64,000 bases of DNA from NCBI GenBank assembly GCA_025359105.1, contig JANYHK010000095.1, forward strand, positions 1 through 64,000, read 5' to 3'. A model generated the notes under the pieces. The model searched no databases. It was not told where the DNA came from and saw nothing but the letters and a program-made list of their open reading frames with translations. This stretch comes from Myxococcales bacterium (GTDB lineage: Bacteria; Myxococcota_A; Polyangia; Polyangiales; Polyangiaceae). A program made the translations under genes and the position numbers. This document shows positions 44,847 through 53,920 of this stretch, in pieces. Each line of letters starts with the position of its first letter. Position 1 is the first letter of the stretch.

Positions 44847-47606
44847 TCAGTCTCCGTGGAGCGCGCGCGCTTCGGCGCGCATCTCGACGCGCGACCGCAG
44901 CGTCGGCGGCAGCGTCTCGAACTGCACGCCGCGCATCCACCGCGTGACTTGCTGGTCGAGGCCCGGCTGCTCGTCCGCCTCGGTGAGGTCCCACGACTCG
45001 CTCAGCGACTTCTCGCCGACGGTCGCGGTGTCGCCGCACTTGAGCGCCACGCCGCGCGGTTTGTACGTGTACGGCGTGTAGTCGGGCGTCGACGTGAAAA
45101 GATCGAGCGGGAGGCCCGCGTTCGCCACGGTGCGGTTGGGGTAGGGCTTGCCGAACACGTGCGCGAAGAGCTTGTGCGCGCTCGCGACGTCGATGTGCGT
45201 CTTCGAGACGTAGCCGCGCTTGATCCACGGCGAGATCGCCACGAACGGCGCGCGGTGCGAGTCGATGTGCTCGCCGCCCTGCGACGGATCATCCTCGGTG
45301 ATCAGGATGAGCGAGCTCTTCCAGAGCGGGCTGTGGGAGATGGCGTCGACGATCATGCCGGTCGCTTCGTCGTTGACCGCGCAATAGGTCTCCGGCGTCG
45401 GCGCGCCGGGGTGCACACCGCGCGAGTGGTCGTTGGAGATCGTCATGTAGACGAAGTTGGCGACGTTGCAGAGCACCCGCACTCGACCGGCCGTGTAACA
45501 GGCCTTCTGCAGGTCCGGATAGAAGATGTTCTGGAAGGGCCCACCGGGGTACCGGACGTCGACCGAGGGGTGGGCAGGGTCCGTCGTCTTCGGGCTGCCG
45601 ACGATCTCGCCGAGCAGATCGTATTGCACGTGGTTCTTGTTGAGCCAGTCGAACACCGAGCCTTCGACGGGCATGCCGACCTCGGTGACCCCGCCGCCGG
45701 GCACCGGGCGCCCGTCGTGGCCGCTGCCAGAGATGGCCCAGGTGCGCTCGTCGAAGTCCGTCGCGCGCCCGTACGCGGTCCAGTTGTGGCCCTGCGTCGA
45801 GTACACGGCGTCGGTGTAGTAGTTGTCGCTCATCGCGAAGGTTCGCGCGAGGGTGCGGAGGTTCGCCCAGATCGCGTCCATCTCGCCGGGGCCCGTCTTG
45901 AAGACGAGATCGGCCTTCCCCTCGGCGCCCGCGAAGTCGCCGAAGATGCCATCGAAGCCCTTGTTCTCGCGCACGATGAAGAAGACGTGATCGATCGCCT
46001 TCGAGGGTCCCTCCGCGTTCGTCGCGGGGAGCGGGAAGTCGCTGACGCCTGCCGGGCAGCTGATCGCGCTGTGGCCCGCGAGCGCTCCGACGGAGTTGTT
46101 CTGGTCGACCTTCTCCGCCTCGGCCGCCGCGAGGGCCACGTCGACGGCGACCTTCTGGATGCTGCCGCGCATGCGGTCGGCGGTGTCGTTGTCGTCGATC
46201 GCGAAATGGATGGGCCGCGGCCCGGTGCCGTGGCCACGGAGCGCCGAGATCGCGAGGGATCCGTCCTCGAGGACGGCCACGCCCGACGGCCACCAGGCGG
46301 TGCCGAGGCGTCCCGCGGGGGTCACGGCGGGCGGATCCTTCGTCAAATCCACGTCGTATGCGGCGACCGCGTTCACGCCGGCGAGCGTCGCGTACAGGCG
46401 CTTGTGCGCGGCGTCCCACGCGAGGCTGCTCGGCTCGACGCCGTAGAGTCCGTCCGTCTCGATGGGGAGGCTTCGCACCGTGCCACTCGTGCGGTCGATG
46501 AGCGACAGGGAATCGCCCAGATCGTTGGCGACGGCCATCCACCGCGCGTCCAGGAAGACGATGGACTGCGGGTCCTTGTCAGTCGCGAACTTGCGCGAGA
46601 CCTTCGGCGACGTCGGTGTCGACACGTCCACCTCGGCGACCATGCGCGAAGCCCACATCGAGACGTAGACGTGCGCGGGATCCGACGGATCGAACCACAC
46701 GCCGGACGCGTCGGTCGCCGGGAGATCTACCTGACCGAGCTTCTTGCCGTACGTCGGCGACCCGGCGCCCACGTCGTAGACGAAGAGGGTGGGCTGCAAG
46801 ACCGCGGACACGACGAGGCGGGTCTTGTCCGGCGAGACGGCGACGCCCGACGAGTACCACTTGGCGGGGTTGCCGTTGGCGTCGCGCGTCGGATCGAGCG
46901 TGATCGTGCGCGCGTCGTCCTTCGTCAGCTGGCCGGTGGCGGTGTCGAGCCTGAGCGCCTGGACGATGCCGTCGGCCGTGGTGACGAAGACGAGATCGGG
47001 CGCGACGAAGGCGACGCCGCTGTTCAACGTCGTCGTCTTCGGGAAGCGGACGTAGCTGGTGACGGGGTTGCCGGCGCCGATCTTCTGGGTGTCGATCGCC
47101 CGCACTGCGTGGTCGCCCGGGCCGGTGTCGACGGTGAGCACGAGGCTCGTCTGCGGCACGTGCAGGACGGCGGCGGTCGTCCCGCCGATGAGATCGGTCT
47201 CGGCGAAGACCCAGTCGGCTCCCGCGGGCCGGATGCGCCGCCCGTCGGGCAAGATGACCGCCGTGCCGTCGGTGCCGGCGTACTTCGCGGCGTCGCCCGA
47301 CGGCGCGCTCGCGCTGCACTGGCCCTTCGTCGGCGCCGGGTAGGTGCCGTCCCAGGCCGCGCACGCGGTGTCGTGCGGGATCTTCGACCACGCGGGCAGG
47401 CTCGGGCACGCGTAGGGCGCCTCGATCTCCGCGCACGTCGTGACCGGGCACGCGTACGCGCACGACTCGGGCGCAGTGATGAACCCCGGGAGATCTACGT
47501 CGTCGGGCGGCGCGTTGTTCGACGATCCGCTGGACCCGCACGCGGCCGCCGTCGCCAGCGCGGCCGGCAGGAGGAGTGCAAGGAGCGGGAAGCGGTGGCG
47601 CGTCAT
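44847..47606 (-). CDS. YncE-like propeller fused to alkaline-phosphatase-superfamily phosphoesterase, lipoprotein
   Basis: The ATG at 47606 overlaps the stop of the upstream gene by four bases (ATGA); 919 residues. The signal peptide has lipobox ATAAAC. Residues about 30-480 form a beta-propeller with repeated surface motifs (WYSSGVAVSPDKTRLVVSA; VWFDPSDPAHVYVSMWA), as in YVTN/YncE lactonase-like proteins. The rest (about 520-860) has FFIVRENKGFDGIFGDF, GHNWTAYGRATDFDERTW, ISNDHSRGVHPG and LILITEDDPSQGGEHIDSHRAPF, the metal-binding blocks of phospholipase C-type phosphoesterases. This is a known bacterial fusion. Substrate unknown; acts outside the cytoplasm. Confidence 0.9.
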   Translation of the reverse strand: MTRHRFPLLALLLPAALATAAACGSSGSSNNAPPDDVDLPGFITAPESCAYACPVTTCAEIEAPYACPSLPAWSKIPHDTACAAWDGTYPAPTKGQCSASAPSGDAAKYAGTDGTAVILPDGRRIRPAGADWVFAETDLIGGTTAAVLHVPQTSLVLTVDTGPGDHAVRAIDTQKIGAGNPVTSYVRFPKTTTLNSGVAFVAPDLVFVTTADGIVQALRLDTATGQLTKDDARTITLDPTRDANGNPAKWYSSGVAVSPDKTRLVVSAVLQPTLFVYDVGAGSPTYGKKLGQVDLPATDASGVWFDPSDPAHVYVSMWASRMVAEVDVSTPTSPKVSRKFATDKDPQSIVFLDARWMAVANDLGDSLSLIDRTSGTVRSLPIETDGLYGVEPSSLAWDAAHKRLYATLAGVNAVAAYDVDLTKDPPAVTPAGRLGTAWWPSGVAVLEDGSLAISALRGHGTGPRPIHFAIDDNDTADRMRGSIQKVAVDVALAAAEAEKVDQNNSVGALAGHSAISCPAGVSDFPLPATNAEGPSKAIDHVFFIVRENKGFDGIFGDFAGAEGKADLVFKTGPGEMDAIWANLRTLARTFAMSDNYYTDAVYSTQGHNWTAYGRATDFDERTWAISGSGHDGRPVPGGGVTEVGMPVEGSVFDWLNKNHVQYDLLGEIVGSPKTTDPAHPSVDVRYPGGPFQNIFYPDLQKACYTAGRVRVLCNVANFVYMTISNDHSRGVHPGAPTPETYCAVNDEATGMIVDAISHSPLWKSSLILITEDDPSQGGEHIDSHRAPFVAISPWIKRGYVSKTHIDVASAHKLFAHVFGKPYPNRTVANAGLPLDLFTSTPDYTPYTYKPRGVALKCGDTATVGEKSLSESWDLTEADEQPGLDQQVTRWMRGVQFETLPPTLRSRVEMRAEARALHGD

Positions 47607-48400
47607 GGGAGGACCGATGGCGCCATCGCACGGCGCCGCATGAGGAAGGGGGCGTGGACCTGATCGTCTTTGTAGTTGGAGCAGAGGACGTACATGGCGA
47701 CGTTCACCGCGAGGCGGATGGCGCGCTCGCGCTGCGCGTCGCCGCCCGGCACCACCGACTGCTCCCAGAGTCCGGTGGGGCCCCGCGCGAGGGCGCCGCC
47801 GAGATCGTGCGCCGAGAAGATGACTTGCGCCTGGCCGCCGCGGACGATGGCGTCGAGCGTCTTGGTGCCCGCGACGCGCCCCTCGGCGCGGCGCAGGAGG
47901 TAGAAGCTGCGGAAGACGACGTGCTCGTCGCCGATCGTGATCGGTGTCGACTCCGGGAGCACGCGGGCGATCTCGCGGCGCGCCGACTTCGAGAACGGGC
48001 CGGGCGACCCCTCCGCCGACACGCCGGCGTCGTCGACGAGCATCACGCCGCCGAGCGCGAAGAAGCGGCGCAGGCCGGCGATCTCGGCGGCCGTGAGCGC
48101 CGGGACCTGCGCGTCGCCGCTCCAATAGACGAAGGGGCCGTCGGTGATGGCAGGGTCCTCGGCGCGGACCGTGCCCGGTTTGAGCCGCGCCGGTGCGCTC
48201 GTACGCTGGACGAGCTCCCACGACCAGCGCGCGGGCGCCGTCGGGCGCGCCGCGGTCGTTTGACCGCCGACGAGCAGGCTGCGCGGGTCGAACGCGCCCT
48301 GATCGCCGAACGCGCGCGCCGGCCGCGGCAGAGCGAGCGCGAGGGCGGCGACGAGCGCGAGGAAGACGACGTAGGGGGCGCCCTTCACGGCCGGAAGCAT
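47603..48400 (-). CDS. DUF4159-domain exported protein
   Basis: The ATG at 48400 gives 265 residues with signal peptide (about 1-30, cut near ARAFG); GTG at 48388 is another choice. It has the DUF4159 pattern: PFVYWSGDAQVPALTAAEIAGLRRFFALGGVMLVDDA, PITIGDEHVVFRSFYLL and a C-terminal RLAVNVAMYVLCSNYKDDQVHAPFLMRRR. Such proteins are usually encoded with VWA membrane proteins; here a phosphoesterase gene lies between. The stop overlaps the next start by four bases. Confidence 0.83.
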   Translation of the reverse strand: MLPAVKGAPYVVFLALVAALALALPRPARAFGDQGAFDPRSLLVGGQTTAARPTAPARWSWELVQRTSAPARLKPGTVRAEDPAITDGPFVYWSGDAQVPALTAAEIAGLRRFFALGGVMLVDDAGVSAEGSPGPFSKSARREIARVLPESTPITIGDEHVVFRSFYLLRRAEGRVAGTKTLDAIVRGGQAQVIFSAHDLGGALARGPTGLWEQSVVPGGDAQRERAIRLAVNVAMYVLCSNYKDDQVHAPFLMRRRAMAPSVLP

Positions 48401-48443
48401 AGCGCGAACAGCCCGCGGCTGGGTCTCGCGTACGGCCCGTCGT

Positions 48444-49061
48444 TCAGTCAAAGTCCTCGACGCGCCAGACGCCGCCTTCACGCTTGAGCCGCACATGGTG
48501 CCCGCCGGGGACGTTGACGACGGCGTTGTCGCCGGTCACCTGGACCTGCAGGGTGTCCGGCTTCTCGAGGCCGGTCACGAGCGAGCGCAAATCTTGCTCG
48601 ATCGCGGCCCGGGTCGCCGGCGACAGGACGCGCATGAGGCCCGCGTACGAGCGCCGCGCCGCCACCCGGCGCAGCTGATCGAGCGCCTGCTCGGGCGTGC
48701 GCGCGCCGCCGGGGAGCGCGCCGGCGCTGGTCACCCAGAAGCGGCCGTCGCGAAGCTCCAGCGCCGCCTCCTCGCCGTCCTCGAACTTGAGGCGCGCCGT
48801 CGCTTGCACGCGGGCGTCCTTGGAGCGCAGCCCGGCGGCCTGCTCGGCGAGCTCCTCCCGTTCGGTCGCGACGATCTTGCGGACGTCGTCCTTGCTACGG
48901 CTCCGCTGCCCGCTCGCGGTCATCATGCCGAAGATGGCGTCGGCGTCGCCACGCGCGGCCGCGGCGGCGTAGGCGTCGGCTGCAGAGCGCGGATCGGGCA
49001 CGTCTCGGCCGACGCAGCCCACGACTGCGACTGCGACTGCGACGAAGGAAGCGAACCGCAT
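48444..49061 (-). CDS. Putative lipoprotein, unknown function
   Basis: The product has 205 residues with a signal peptide and lipobox AVVGC. The mature part starts with helical repeats (ADAYAAAAARGDADAIFGMM), like NTF2- or DUF4878-type lipoproteins that shield envelope proteins, then beta strands to the end. The match is by pattern only. It is 24 bases downstream of the Ppx/GppA gene and 43 bases upstream of the DUF4159 gene, all on one strand. Confidence 0.65.
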   Translation of the reverse strand: MRFASFVAVAVAVVGCVGRDVPDPRSAADAYAAAAARGDADAIFGMMTASGQRSRSKDDVRKIVATEREELAEQAAGLRSKDARVQATARLKFEDGEEAALELRDGRFWVTSAGALPGGARTPEQALDQLRRVAARRSYAGLMRVLSPATRAAIEQDLRSLVTGLEKPDTLQVQVTGDNAVVNVPGGHHVRLKREGGVWRVEDFD

Positions 49062-49085
49062 GGTCGCCGCGACGATACCGAACTT

Positions 49086-50822
49086 CTAGCTCGCGGTCTT
49101 CTGCTTCGCGGCGGGCGCGGGCGCAGAGACCGGGCCCTCGCCGCTCGGCACTTCGGCGCGGTCGGCGTCGGCGTCGACGTAGCCGTCGCGCGCGCGTTTC
49201 ATCGCGTCGCTGCGCGGGGCGACGGCGACGTCGAGGTCGAAGACGTCGCGAAAGAGCTCGCTCTTGTGCTTCACGGACCACTCCTCGAGCTCGCGCTCGT
49301 CGGGGCCGTCGAGGTGGAGCATCATGCGGCGCTTGCCCGCGTCGACCTCGGCGCGCGCGTCCTGGACCTTGCCGCGGTGCTCGCGGTCGAGCGCGTCGGC
49401 CACGCGGAGGATCGCCGACAGCCCGCGCACCTTGCCGCGCGAGACCTTGTCGAGCTCGCGGAAGTTGGGGTGATCGATGTCGGGCGGGCTCTTGCGGTGG
49501 TAGCGCGCGATATTGGCGACGACGGCGCGCTCCTCCGGCAGGAGGCCGAGGATCTCCGCGTGCATGACGAGGTAGTAGCTGTGCTTGTGGTGCCCGTCGT
49601 ACCGGACGTAGTCGCCGATGTCGTGGAGGAGCGCAGCCGCCTGGAGCAGGAGCCGGTCGCGCGCGTTGAAGGCGTGCACGGGCTGCAGATCGTCGAAGAG
49701 CTGTCCGGCGAACCGGGCCACGTGCTCGGCGTGGGCTTCGTCGAACGAGTAACGCGCGCCGAGGCGGCGGCACGCGAGCAGCACGCTCTTCGCCTCGCCC
49801 GCCTCGTCCCAGACGTCGAAGTATTTGTCGACGAGCTCCTCGAGGATGCCTTCTTTCAGCCCGGCGCCAGGGACGGTGACGGAGGCCAGACGGAACGCCT
49901 CCGCGGCCTTCAAGAAGATGAGCGACGCGGGGATGATCGTGTCGGCGCGATCGGGGCGGAGCGAGTACGTCGTGCGGCGCTCCTCGGTCGTCATCGCCGC
50001 CATCTTGGTGATGAGCGCGCGCATCTGCGCGACGTCGATCGCGCGCGGCGCGCCGGGCATCGCGCCGCGAACGGGGCAGAGCTCGGCGAGCGTCTCGACG
50101 TTGCCGCCCGTGCCGACGAGCAGCTCGCTCGTGCGCTTGATGTGGGGAACGACCTCGGCGAAGGCGCGATCGATGGTCTCGCCCATCAGCTTCATCTGCT
50201 CGCGATCGACCCGCCCGCTCGGCGCGGAGTCGCCTCGGCGCTTGCGCTCGGAGTTGAGGAACGTCTCGAGCAGACGCACGGTGCCCATCGAGAGGCTCAT
50301 CGCGAAGCTGCCGACGCTGCGATCGAGGAAGGTCACCTCGGTCGAGCCGCCGCCCACGTCGACGAGCAGCGCGCGCCGCTCCTCGAGCTTGAGCCGCCGC
50401 ACGACGGCGAGCTGGATGAGGCGTGCCTCCTCGACGCCCTCGATCACCTCGAGCTCGATCCGCGCCTCCCTTCGGGCGCGCTCCACCAGCGTCGCGCCGT
50501 TCGAGGCTTCGCGGACGGCGCTCGTCGCGGTCGCGCGGTAGGCGTCGACGCCAAGCTGGTCCATCGCGTCGCGGAACTGCCGCAGCGCCGCGCACGCGAG
50601 GCCGATCGACACGGGGGCGAGGCGCCCGGTGACGAACACCTCGGTCCCCAGGCGCACCGGCGCGCGCAGGCTGAGCAGCTCGCGCCAGCCGGTCGGGCTC
50701 TCGCGCTCGCTCGGGAGGAGCGTGAGCTGGGAACGGTCCACCGCTCGGGACGGCGCTTGCGCCTCGATCACGCGCAACCGAAGCGCGTTGGAGCCCACGT
50801 CCAGTGCTGCAAAGCGGGGCAT
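49086..50822 (-). CDS. Ppx/GppA phosphatase with C-terminal HD domain
   Basis: The product has 578 residues. The N-terminal ASKHA-type half has ALDVGSNALRLRV (residues 5-17), LLVDVGGGSTEVTFLD (about 143-158) and LVGTGGNVETLA (about 236-247). These are the phosphate-binding loops of exopolyphosphatase/guanosine pentaphosphate phosphatase. The HD domain (about 350-500) has LLHDIGDYVRYDGHHKHSYYLVMHAEI with the metal-binding HD and HH. Together they should hydrolyse polyphosphate or pppGpp. The C-terminal tail (about 540-578) is acidic then Lys-rich and not recognised. No ppk is adjacent. Confidence 0.93.
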   Translation of the reverse strand: MPRFAALDVGSNALRLRVIEAQAPSRAVDRSQLTLLPSERESPTGWRELLSLRAPVRLGTEVFVTGRLAPVSIGLACAALRQFRDAMDQLGVDAYRATATSAVREASNGATLVERARREARIELEVIEGVEEARLIQLAVVRRLKLEERRALLVDVGGGSTEVTFLDRSVGSFAMSLSMGTVRLLETFLNSERKRRGDSAPSGRVDREQMKLMGETIDRAFAEVVPHIKRTSELLVGTGGNVETLAELCPVRGAMPGAPRAIDVAQMRALITKMAAMTTEERRTTYSLRPDRADTIIPASLIFLKAAEAFRLASVTVPGAGLKEGILEELVDKYFDVWDEAGEAKSVLLACRRLGARYSFDEAHAEHVARFAGQLFDDLQPVHAFNARDRLLLQAAALLHDIGDYVRYDGHHKHSYYLVMHAEILGLLPEERAVVANIARYHRKSPPDIDHPNFRELDKVSRGKVRGLSAILRVADALDREHRGKVQDARAEVDAGKRRMMLHLDGPDERELEEWSVKHKSELFRDVFDLDVAVAPRSDAMKRARDGYVDADADRAEVPSGEGPVSAPAPAAKQKTAS

Positions 50823-50869
50823 CTCTTCCGTTCTAGCGATAGACGGGGAGGGGGGCTAGGCTGCTTTTC

Positions 50870-51112
50870 GTGCCGCGCGAAGAAAAGCCCACCACGGCGT
50901 CCGACCGCCGAGCCACCACAGGGCGAAGGCTGCTCAAGGTGGGCGCCATCACGCAGACCGTGGGCCTCGGCATCGTCGGCACGTCGAGCACCTGGGTCGG
51001 GAGCTGGGTCATGCTCGCCGGCTGGATTCTGCTGGTCTACGGGCTCCACACGTTCGGCCGCTCGCCCGACGGCGCTCCGACAAAACAGGCAAAACCAGCA
51101 GAACCAGCTTAA
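50870..51112 (+). CDS. Small membrane protein
   Basis: The start is GTG at 50870; 80 residues. A basic N-terminus (RRATTGRR) is followed by two short hydrophobic segments (about 23-40 and 45-63) and a Lys/Pro/Ala tail. No family recognised. The last codons and the sequence just after (51083-51130) hold a loose AACCAGC repeat. It starts 47 bases from the divergent Ppx/GppA gene. Confidence 0.5.
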   Translation: MPREEKPTTASDRRATTGRRLLKVGAITQTVGLGIVGTSSTWVGSWVMLAGWILLVYGLHTFGRSPDGAPTKQAKPAEPA

Positions 51113-51130
51113 CCAGCGTCAACCAGCCCA
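51083..51130. repeat. AACCAGC short tandem repeat
   Basis: AACCAGC occurs four times at 9-10 base spacing, spanning the 3' end of the small membrane-protein gene and the gap before the convergent lipoprotein gene. Spacing is not a multiple of three, so copy changes would alter the tail of the small protein. Confidence 0.6.
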
Positions 51131-51145
51131 AAGCCGAGCGGGCGC

Positions 51146-51994
51146 TCAGATCTCGCTGCGGAGCACGACGATCCCGACCTCGGGCCCGAGCTTTAGCGCG
51201 CGCGCGGCGGCGTACCCGAACTCGCGGTCGGTGATCGTGATCGCCGATTGCACGGCGCCGCCGGAGGTCTTGTCGAACAGCTTCTCGCCCTCGAGCGCCT
51301 TCTCGTTCACCTGGGGCGTCTGGTTGGCGGCGTAGACGCCGGACTTGTCGAAAAGCGCCACATAGAGGATGGGTAGCTTGCCGGTGTCCTTCGCCTTGAG
51401 GAGCTCGTCGCCGAGGTCGTGTTTGAGCTGCTCCTGCAGGTGGTAGGCGAACCGCCGGTACGTCCAGCCGGTCAGGAGGACGCCGCCGACCGTGCCGTCG
51501 GCGCGCGGGATGGGCGCGGCCGCGATCCAGTCGCGATCCGGTCCTTGCGGCCCGGCGGCGCCGGGGAACGCGCCGTTTGTCTCGACGTACGCGCCGCCGA
51601 GCGCCTTGGCCAGAGCCGGGAAGATCTGGACGAGGTTCTGCCCCGCCATCGTGTCGACCTCGAGGTTGTTGCGGACGGCCACCCCCTTTTCGTCGGCGAG
51701 CGCGAAGAACGTCGACTTGGCGAGGTTCAGATCCGGCACCTCCCGCTGCGTCTTCTGCAGGCGCTGGCGGACGGCGGGGGGCTCCAGCGGCTCGCGCTTC
51801 TCGACGAGGGACGCCATGCGCTTGGCCCCTTCGGGGAGGCCGCGCTGGACCTCCTCCACGTCCCTCTGGGACATCGCGACGAGCGCGGTGACGTTCGCCT
51901 GCGCCCGCTGCGCGCTCTCCTTGCCCTTGTCCTTGCAGGCCCCGAGCGCGGCCGCGGCCGCGAGCACCACGAGGACGGTCGAATGCTTCCGCAT
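51146..51994 (-). CDS. Lipoprotein with putative Cache-like sensor region
   Basis: The product has 282 residues. The signal peptide ends in lipobox ALGAC. A long helix (about 25-80; ALVAMSQRDVEEVQRGLPEGAKRM) precedes a mixed alpha/beta domain with FFALADEKGVAVRNN, RDWIAAAPIPRADGTVGGVLLTGW and ILYVALFDKSGVYAANQ. This is the pattern of periplasmic Cache/PAS-like sensors. The call is by eye. No membrane kinase is fused, so it could act in trans. It lies divergent from the kinase gene at 52076. Confidence 0.68.
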   Translation of the reverse strand: MRKHSTVLVVLAAAAALGACKDKGKESAQRAQANVTALVAMSQRDVEEVQRGLPEGAKRMASLVEKREPLEPPAVRQRLQKTQREVPDLNLAKSTFFALADEKGVAVRNNLEVDTMAGQNLVQIFPALAKALGGAYVETNGAFPGAAGPQGPDRDWIAAAPIPRADGTVGGVLLTGWTYRRFAYHLQEQLKHDLGDELLKAKDTGKLPILYVALFDKSGVYAANQTPQVNEKALEGEKLFDKTSGGAVQSAITITDREFGYAAARALKLGPEVGIVVLRSEI

Positions 51995-52075
51995 CGGCCG
52001 AGGCTACCCTCGATCGCCCCTGCCGTGCGTGTCCACGTGCAGCGCCGTCACCAACGGTGTTAAGGTCGGCGTGGC

Positions 52076-53464
52076 ATGTATTCGCCCTCCCAACCTCGAC
52101 CGATGCCCGCGCGGCTAGGGCCCTACGAGGTGCGCGCCAAGATCGGCGAAGGGGGCATGGCCACCGTGTACCTGGGACACGCGGCGAACAACCAGGGGGA
52201 TCGCGTCGTCGCCCTCAAGGTCATCAAGGACGAATTTTCTCTGAACGCCGACTTCGTCAACATGTTCTTGGACGAGTCGAAGATCGTCTCGCGCCTGAAC
52301 CACCCGAACGTCGTGCAGGTCTACGAGCTCGGCAACGAGGGCGCCCGGCTCTTCATCGCGATGGAGCTTCTGTTCGGCCAGTCGCTCTGGCACGTCTGGA
52401 ACGCGTGCCGCCTGGCCGGCGTGCGGCTGCGGTACGACGTCGCCGCGTACATCGGCGCGCGCGGGGCGATGGGGCTCCACCATGCCCACGAGCTCACGCG
52501 GCCCGACGGCGGTCCGTCGAACCTCGTCCACCGCGACGTCAACGCGAGCAACATCTTCGTGACCTACGGCGGCGAGGTGAAGATCATCGATTTTGGCCTC
52601 GCCAAGGCCATCGGGCGCGTGTCCAAGACGGCGGCGGGCGTCGTGAAGGGCAAGCTCGCGTACATGTCCCCGGAGCAAGCGGTCGGCAAGACGCTCGACC
52701 GGCGGAGCGACATCTTCGCGCTCGCGACGTCGCTCTGGGAGGTCACCACCGATCAGCGCCTCTTCAAGGGGGTGGACGACGTCGAGACCCTGAAGCGCGT
52801 CTACGCCGCGCAGGTGCCCGACCCGACGACGCTGGTGGAGGGGTATCCGCCGGAGCTCTGGCAGATCCTCCGCCGCGCGCTGGCAAGGAACCCCGACGAT
52901 CGCTACCGGAACGCAGCCGAGTTCGCGAGAGACCTCGACGCCTTCGTGATGCGGACGGCGCCGGAGATGGCGCCGAAGATGCTCGGCGAGGTGATGCAGG
53001 TTCTCTTCCGGAGCGAGCGCGAGCGGCAGGCGACGTGGATGGCCGATGCGAGCGCGCACGACAAGCCGGCACCGCCGGAGCCGCTGATGTCGCCGCAGGC
53101 GCCGCGCTTCGGTGTGGGCACGCTGCCGCAGCCGTCGCTGGGGAAGCTCGATCCGATGACCTCGCAGCTCTTCTCCGGGCCTGCGATCACACTGCGCGAT
53201 CCGGAAATGGCCCCGCTCCAGGCGGCGACGGCGCAGGGCGGCATCTCGACGGGCGAGATGGACCGCATCCGCAAGACGGCGGAGGCGCCGTTCGGCGCGA
53301 GTACCGGGGAGACGACACGCGTGCCGCCGCGCGCACCCGTACCCGTCGAGGACTCCTACGTAGTGCCCGGCACGGGCGCAGGGCTTGCGGCGTTCTTCGG
53401 CGTGCTTACGCTACTCGTCGTCGTCGCCGCCATTTGCGGCGTCGTCTGGATGCTCCGCCGCTGA
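52076..53464 (+). CDS. Transmembrane Ser/Thr protein kinase
   Basis: The product has 462 residues. The kinase domain (about 15-285) has loop GEGGMATVY, Lys 48, HRDVNASN (Asp 154), DFG (Asp 172), and SPEQAVGKTLDRRSD. All catalytic residues are present. A disordered Pro/Thr-rich linker (about 320-430) leads to a C-terminal membrane helix (about 437-459) that ends three residues before the stop. Unlike the kinase at 11133 it has essentially no periplasmic part, so it cannot sense directly outside. It may respond to the neighbouring sensor-like lipoprotein indirectly; this is inference. Confidence 0.93.
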   Translation: MYSPSQPRPMPARLGPYEVRAKIGEGGMATVYLGHAANNQGDRVVALKVIKDEFSLNADFVNMFLDESKIVSRLNHPNVVQVYELGNEGARLFIAMELLFGQSLWHVWNACRLAGVRLRYDVAAYIGARGAMGLHHAHELTRPDGGPSNLVHRDVNASNIFVTYGGEVKIIDFGLAKAIGRVSKTAAGVVKGKLAYMSPEQAVGKTLDRRSDIFALATSLWEVTTDQRLFKGVDDVETLKRVYAAQVPDPTTLVEGYPPELWQILRRALARNPDDRYRNAAEFARDLDAFVMRTAPEMAPKMLGEVMQVLFRSERERQATWMADASAHDKPAPPEPLMSPQAPRFGVGTLPQPSLGKLDPMTSQLFSGPAITLRDPEMAPLQAATAQGGISTGEMDRIRKTAEAPFGASTGETTRVPPRAPVPVEDSYVVPGTGAGLAAFFGVLTLLVVVAAICGVVWMLRR

Positions 53465-53522
53465 CGCTCGCGCTCGCGCGAAGAGGTGTGGTAGGAGTTT
53501 TCCTGTCCCGCAGCCGGGGCGA

Positions 53523-53606
53523 GCCGAAGTGGCGGAATGGTAGACGCAGCGGATTCAAAATCCGCCGAGGTAACCCCTCGTATCGGTTCAAGTCCGATCT
53601 TCGGTA
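53523..53606 (+). tRNA. tRNA-Leu, anticodon CAA
   Basis: A complete cloverleaf is visible. The acceptor stem is GCCGAAG with CTTCGGT, and the anticodon arm GCGGA-TTCAAAA-TCCGC has CAA in the loop centre (reads UUG). A long variable arm (CGAGG..CCTCG) is typical of tRNA-Leu, and the T-arm is ATCGG-TTCAAGT-CCGAT. The 3' CCA is not encoded in full (discriminator A at 53606 is followed by CCCA), so it is added after transcription. It lies 58 bases downstream of the kinase stop. Confidence 0.96.
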
Positions 53607-53920
53607 CCCAAGACAGTCCGCTGACCCATGGACCGAGCTCCGCGAATCGGTGCGATGCGCTCCCCTTCCGTGCGACGAGCTCTCGTCAACGACGACGAAT
53701 CGTCGTCGTTTCGACCCGAGCGCTCGCGCTAACCCCTGGATCCTACGCGGATCTGACGACGGCACATGGCGTGCGAAACGGGTCCTCAACGCCGCGCCGG
53801 CTGCGGTCCGCAGAGCGATACCGGTCGTGTGCGGACCGCGTCGAAAACGTAGTGCGCGTCACCCGAAAGAGGGACTGACTTTCTCGCGGCCCCGGCGTTA
53901 CTCTGGCTGTCTGGACTTCC
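53607..53920. other. Intergenic region after tRNA-Leu
   Basis: A 314-base gap before the next kinase gene. It contains a near-perfect 23-base palindrome (53688-53710). No credible protein-coding gene is seen; short open frames have no ribosome site or recognisable product. The promoter of the downstream kinase operon must lie here, but I see no clear -10 or -35 pair. Confidence 0.6.
53688..53710. terminator. 23-base palindrome downstream of tRNA-Leu
   Basis: AACGACGACGA and TCGTCGTCGTT flank a single central A, giving 11-base complementary arms. As RNA it would form a stable hairpin. It lies 82 bases past the tRNA end, followed by no long T-run. It may be the tRNA transcript's terminator, or a dimeric protein's binding site. 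Confidence 0.4.

Noticed and set aside
43770-47663. A 1297-codon plus-strand frame opposite the VWA and phosphoesterase genes
   Set aside because: The minus-strand genes have signal peptides and conserved motifs; this frame has none.
53523-53920. Integrated element at tRNA-Leu
   Set aside because: No integrase, no repeat of the tRNA 3' end and no change in base composition were seen downstream.
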